Assembly: GCF_000512915.1 (NCBI RefSeq)
Contig: NZ_CP007034.1
Location: 868,001 to 932,000, forward strand
DNA: 64,000 nt
From: Barnesiella viscericola DSM 18177
Lineage (GTDB): Bacteria > Bacteroidota > Bacteroidia > Bacteroidales > Barnesiellaceae
Direction: 5' to 3'
The notes under the pieces were generated by a model. The model saw only the letters and a program-made list of their open reading frames with translations. It had not been told where the DNA came from and did not search any database. How positions within the stretch are numbered: position 1 is the first letter of the stretch; the number at the start of each line of letters is the position of its first letter. Made by a program: the position numbers and the translations under genes. Positions 60,875-64,000 of this stretch are shown here, piece after piece.

Positions 60875-62193
60875 TAGTGTCCCGTTAAAATGGGACGAGT
60901 TAAACAATTAATCAAAAAGCCCCGGAATCAGGGGATCATTTAGATCTTTGACATCATTGAAATTAGTCTTGTCGAACAGGTCACGCAAGTGGGTTTTGTC
61001 AGTCAATGATATACTGAGAATTTGCAAAACTTCATAGGTTGAACGTTTCAACTTCATATCATGTTGGACAATAGCCACAAGACAGTACGTGATAATAGCC
61101 ACACTGATTTGTATGCGAACAGCGTTCTCTGTTGTGCCCCAGAATTTCTTTATCTTGAGATGCTGCTTGAGCCATTTGAAGAACAGCTCGATTAACCATC
61201 TTTTCTTATAAAGATTGGCGACATCCAGTGCAGAAAGTTGTTTTGCATTCGTCAAGAAAGTGAACTCACGGTCATCCTCTTCGTCGTAATATCGGACGAG
61301 TCTGAATGAGTCAGGATATTTTTTCTCGGAGAGATATCCGGTCAGTTTCACTTCCGCATCTGTCATTATGTTCTTTGGCATTCTTCGCTTCCATTTGACT
61401 GTCTTATACTTTAAGTTCGTCTTGGCTCTGACAACAAAGAAAGAGTCTGTAAGATGTATCCTATAGAGTTCTTTAAAGGAGTCATAAGCCCTGTCGAATA
61501 TATAATAAGTATTTGGTTCATAATGGATTGAAGACATTGCTGTGGAATCGTGCTTTGATGCAGTGGTTACAGTATAGAAGGCAGGAACTTGTGCTTCAAT
61601 GTCGTATAAGACATGAGCTTTCACCCCTCCTTTCTTGCTTCGGAACTTTGCCCATGGGAATGTTGCAAGACACAACGGAATCGTTGTTGAATCAAACGCA
61701 TATTTCTTTCCGGAAATGTCAAGGATGTTGGTCGTCCGCTTCTCGCAGGCTTCCTTCATCATATAGAATGCAAAATCTTCGAAGATTCTGTAATCACGGT
61801 TCTGGTTCGCTGTCGCAAGAGTTGTCTTGGCTATCGGTTCACGTCCTAAACCAAGATGATATTGCTTGGCCCTATGCGCCTCGAAAGCAACGATTAAGTC
61901 TCGCAGGCTCTCACGGTTACTCAGTTGTCCAAACATCATCGCGAGCATCTGATTCCAGCAAGTGAAATGTTTCACATATCTGTTGCCATCATACTTGCGA
62001 ACATAGTTGTTGAACTGAGTCCTGTTCAGAAAAGCGGTTAATTGAGAGAATACGTATTTGTCTTGGAACATAGCAGCCATTTGTATTAGACTGCAAAGTT
62101 GCAAAATCAAGTCCGTTTCATTTCAAAAGACCGTGTAATTGACTATATTTCAATAATTTCAAAGAACTATTTATCCACTTTTACGGGACAGTA
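60875..62193 (-). mobile_element. IS4-family insertion sequence
   Basis: Terminal inverted repeats TAGTGTCCCGTTAAAATGG (left, from 60875) and TACTGTCCCGTAAAAGTGG (right, reverse complement from 62193) match at 16 of 19 positions. The element is about 1.32 kb with one transposase gene. No convincing target duplication is visible in the flanks, which suggests a rearrangement or decay after insertion. Confidence 0.85.
60908..62080 (-). CDS. IS4-family transposase
   Basis: 390 residues from ATG 62078-62080 (MAAMFQDKYVFSQLTAFLNR); the frame extends to a TTG in the IS end. An N-terminal DUF4372-like part (CWNQMLAMMFGQLSNRESLR) is followed by the DDE domain: YAFDSTTIPLCLATFPWAKF (first Asp), YYIFDRAYDSFKELYRIHLT (second Asp) and the YREK signature Y-x2-R-x3-E-x6-K in LYKKRWLIELFFKWLKQHLK. 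The frame is intact, so the element may be active. Confidence 0.92.
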   Translation of the reverse strand: MAAMFQDKYVFSQLTAFLNRTQFNNYVRKYDGNRYVKHFTCWNQMLAMMFGQLSNRESLRDLIVAFEAHRAKQYHLGLGREPIAKTTLATANQNRDYRIFEDFAFYMMKEACEKRTTNILDISGKKYAFDSTTIPLCLATFPWAKFRSKKGGVKAHVLYDIEAQVPAFYTVTTASKHDSTAMSSIHYEPNTYYIFDRAYDSFKELYRIHLTDSFFVVRAKTNLKYKTVKWKRRMPKNIMTDAEVKLTGYLSEKKYPDSFRLVRYYDEEDDREFTFLTNAKQLSALDVANLYKKRWLIELFFKWLKQHLKIKKFWGTTENAVRIQISVAIITYCLVAIVQHDMKLKRSTYEVLQILSISLTDKTHLRDLFDKTNFNDVKDLNDPLIPGLFD

Positions 62194-62288
62194 GTGAAGC
62201 AAAGATATAAAATATTGTGTTATAAAAAAGTAAAAGGGGAGAAGATTTTCCTCTCCTGTACGAAGAATCCTATGTTATTCATCACAAA

Positions 62289-64000
62289 TTATATTTCCTC
62301 TAGTCCTATTGACTTGAGGTATTCGTAGGTGCCGTTATAAAACTCAGGTAGTCGGGTCGCATCTTCCGGGAAACCGCCGATGGTTTTATTAGGATTGCCT
62401 TCTGGAACGCAAATGACCATGCCGATACGGGCACGTGTCAGGAGGACGCGGTAGGCATTCAGCATGTATTTCCTTCGTTCAAGGCTGCCTTCGGTTTTAC
62501 CAGCTTCTTCGCGCCAGGCTGTTCGGCCATTGAAGTTATAATATCGCCATTGTCCGTTTTCGCATCTCAAGTCAGCATCCCAGAGGACGCATGTATAATC
62601 CAGCTCTAGACCCTGAACCTGAATCTCGGTTGCAGCGTCCTCGAGGAAATTAGATGAGCGGATGTCGTTTTTATCCTCCAAGAACCAGTGTACGGCATTT
62701 TCGTCGCCTTGATCCAGAATATCGACGGCTAATGGTTTGAACCGAGCCGCAGCCTTGCTGACCAGCACACCTGATCGTTGCGAACCTCGGGTGTTCTTAC
62801 GCAGCCAGGCCCTTGCCTTGGTCATATCTCTTGTTAGTACAATCGGATAGCGCTCTTTTATTGTGTTGTACCATGTAGAAGCATCCGGATTGAAAGAGAG
62901 TAAAGAATGTACAAATGCAGAGAGATTTTCAGCTCTGAACGAACGCAGACTAACTCCCAGATGGAGTTCTGGAGAGAACGTGACCTTGTTATTGTCGGCC
63001 AATAGTTCATTGACCCGACCTTCGGCATATTCCGCTTCGGTCAGTTTGTCGGAGATATAGATTTGCCAATGTGTAAATTTCTCGTTGAGAGCCTTGATCC
63101 ACTCTGAAATGCCGGCCTCTCCGGTGTTGATCTCCTGACCGCCACCGACCAGACATACGATTGTTGCCCAATCTTCCCGCTGATCCAAAGACCAAATTAG
63201 GAATGCCGCCTCGGAGTAGGGAAAGTTCGGCACCTTGAGTTTGTTTCCATAAGTACCGCCTCGTTTGAGGTAGTCCGCAAGCCTTTTATGCGTCCATGAA
63301 CGCTGGGCTTCATCAAAGATGGCCACATGCTCTACTTCTCCATAGCCGGATTTTGCTAGCTTCATCGCTTTCTGCGGGTCAATCTCGAGTTCTCCGTTCT
63401 CGACGGGGTTCTTGATTTTGGCCAGCATGTTGTCGCGGTAGCGGTGAATCATTTGTATGAACTTACCGACCTCTCTCCGAGAGTCTGACATATTCTTTTT
63501 CTCGCCCCGAGCTTTGCATTTCTTCTGATTGTCAATGGCCAAAGCCTCGGTAAGCACTGCGACCAGTGGTCCGTTGCCGGATAGGTAGACCGCACCCTCG
63601 TCCTCGACCAATTTATCACCATTCTGATAGGACTGTTTGACGGCGACATCTAGCCCGACTAAGGTCTTCCCCGCTCCGGGTACACCGGTTACAAAGCAGA
63701 TGCTCTTCTCTCCTTTCTCACGACTTGTCTTGATCACATTGAGAATATACGCAATGGTGCGATCGGTCGATACCTTGTCGGCTTCGTGGCGGGTGATGTC
63801 CTCTACCGAGTGGCTTTCATAGAGCTTCTTGGCCGCTTCAATGATGGTTGGGGTGGGTGAATAAGGGCTAATAATCCAGTCGGCTCCCAGACTGGGATCC
63901 GGGGCTATTGCTCCGGCATGAGCCAGAACATCTGTAATGAGCTTTTGCAATCCGTTGGCTCCAGTCACCAAAGGATTGTATATGGAATCATCGTATACCG
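62289..64000 (-). CDS. DUF2075 family P-loop protein (Schlafen-group helicase-like), 5' end outside window
   Basis: Open from the window edge (visible start VYDDSIYNPLVTGANG) to 62289, about 570 codons. An N-terminal nuclease-like region is followed by Walker A ICFVTGVPGAGKTLVGLDVA, Walker B VEHVAIFDEAQRSWTHKRLA, and a C-terminal helicase half with EIQVQGLELDYTCVLWDADL and LLTRARIGMVICVPEG, a UvrD/Pif1-like motif VI. DUF2075 proteins are DNA/RNA helicase-like and often sit in defence clusters. The TTG at 63971 is only an internal codon; the true start lies beyond the window. Confidence 0.87.
   Translation of the reverse strand, partial: VYDDSIYNPLVTGANGLQKLITDVLAHAGAIAPDPSLGADWIISPYSPTPTIIEAAKKLYESHSVEDITRHEADKVSTDRTIAYILNVIKTSREKGEKSICFVTGVPGAGKTLVGLDVAVKQSYQNGDKLVEDEGAVYLSGNGPLVAVLTEALAIDNQKKCKARGEKKNMSDSRREVGKFIQMIHRYRDNMLAKIKNPVENGELEIDPQKAMKLAKSGYGEVEHVAIFDEAQRSWTHKRLADYLKRGGTYGNKLKVPNFPYSEAAFLIWSLDQREDWATIVCLVGGGQEINTGEAGISEWIKALNEKFTHWQIYISDKLTEAEYAEGRVNELLADNNKVTFSPELHLGVSLRSFRAENLSAFVHSLLSFNPDASTWYNTIKERYPIVLTRDMTKARAWLRKNTRGSQRSGVLVSKAAARFKPLAVDILDQGDENAVHWFLEDKNDIRSSNFLEDAATEIQVQGLELDYTCVLWDADLRCENGQWRYYNFNGRTAWREEAGKTEGSLERRKYMLNAYRVLLTRARIGMVICVPEGNPNKTIGGFPEDATRLPEFYNGTYEYLKSIGLEEI

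Overview
The window is chromosomal DNA of a member of the order Bacteroidales; the genus cannot be resolved from the sequence. The evidence is the recurrent TAnnTTTG -7 promoter box, Bacteroides-type tyrosine recombinases, MobA/MobC and DUF3408 mobilization genes, a capsule locus of Bacteroidales gene content, and menaquinone biosynthesis. No tRNA, rRNA or CRISPR array was seen.

Layout. (1) 1-8.1 kb: minus-strand capsule/exopolysaccharide operon (export lipoprotein, BY-kinase, polymerase, flippase, two glycosyltransferases, start of an acyltransferase), with a divergent membrane glycosyltransferase at 8.3-9.5 kb. (2) 9.6-18.6 kb: core-like genes: Hsp20, ATPase-menA-exported protein operon, riboflavin synthase, nitroreductase, a five-gene envelope operon with a CsgG-like protein, and a small HTH regulator. 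(3) 18.8-24.7 kb: GC-rich integration module (two tandem tyrosine recombinases, unknown protein, HTH protein, DUF3987 ATPase). (4) 25.3-33.3 kb: minus-strand type I restriction-modification locus (HTH, hsdM, RhuM-like, hsdS, hsdR, unknown). Its hsdS is split at a G8 tract lying between the two target-recognition domains, next to three copies of a 12-bp ELEA repeat. (5) 34.13-55.09 kb: a 20,955-bp mobilizable element sitting inside the integrase gene of the resident island. The C-terminal part of that integrase lies at 33,959-34,132 and the N-terminal part at 55,088-56,047. Joining them across a shared 5-bp TGGAA core restores an in-frame 377-aa recombinase. (6) 56.4-64 kb: decayed defence cluster (two small proteins, Vsr, broken AIPR gene, AlbA_2 regulator, IS4-family element, DUF2075 protein running off the window).

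The inserted element carries two integrases, an AlbA_2-HATPase-RRM fusion, two HTH/excisionase-like proteins, DUF3408, a candidate oriT, MobC, MobA relaxase, a membrane accessory protein, and a third tyrosine recombinase. Directly after that recombinase comes a 179-bp segment bounded by perfect 17-bp inverted repeats. It holds a Bacteroidales promoter that points away from the downstream restriction genes, so it is a predicted invertible ON/OFF switch, drawn here in OFF. The cargo behind it is a GIY-YIG/helicase/methyltransferase fusion with a partner protein, then an IS256-family element with a nonsense mutation and an 8-bp target duplication, a DUF262-HEPN pair, and a GHKL ATPase-nuclease fusion.

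Overall, 18.8-64 kb reads as a nested defence island. Two independent phase-variation devices (slippage in hsdS, promoter inversion for the second restriction system) are predicted, and one mobile element has disabled another by integrating into the codons of its catalytic His-x-x-Arg motif.
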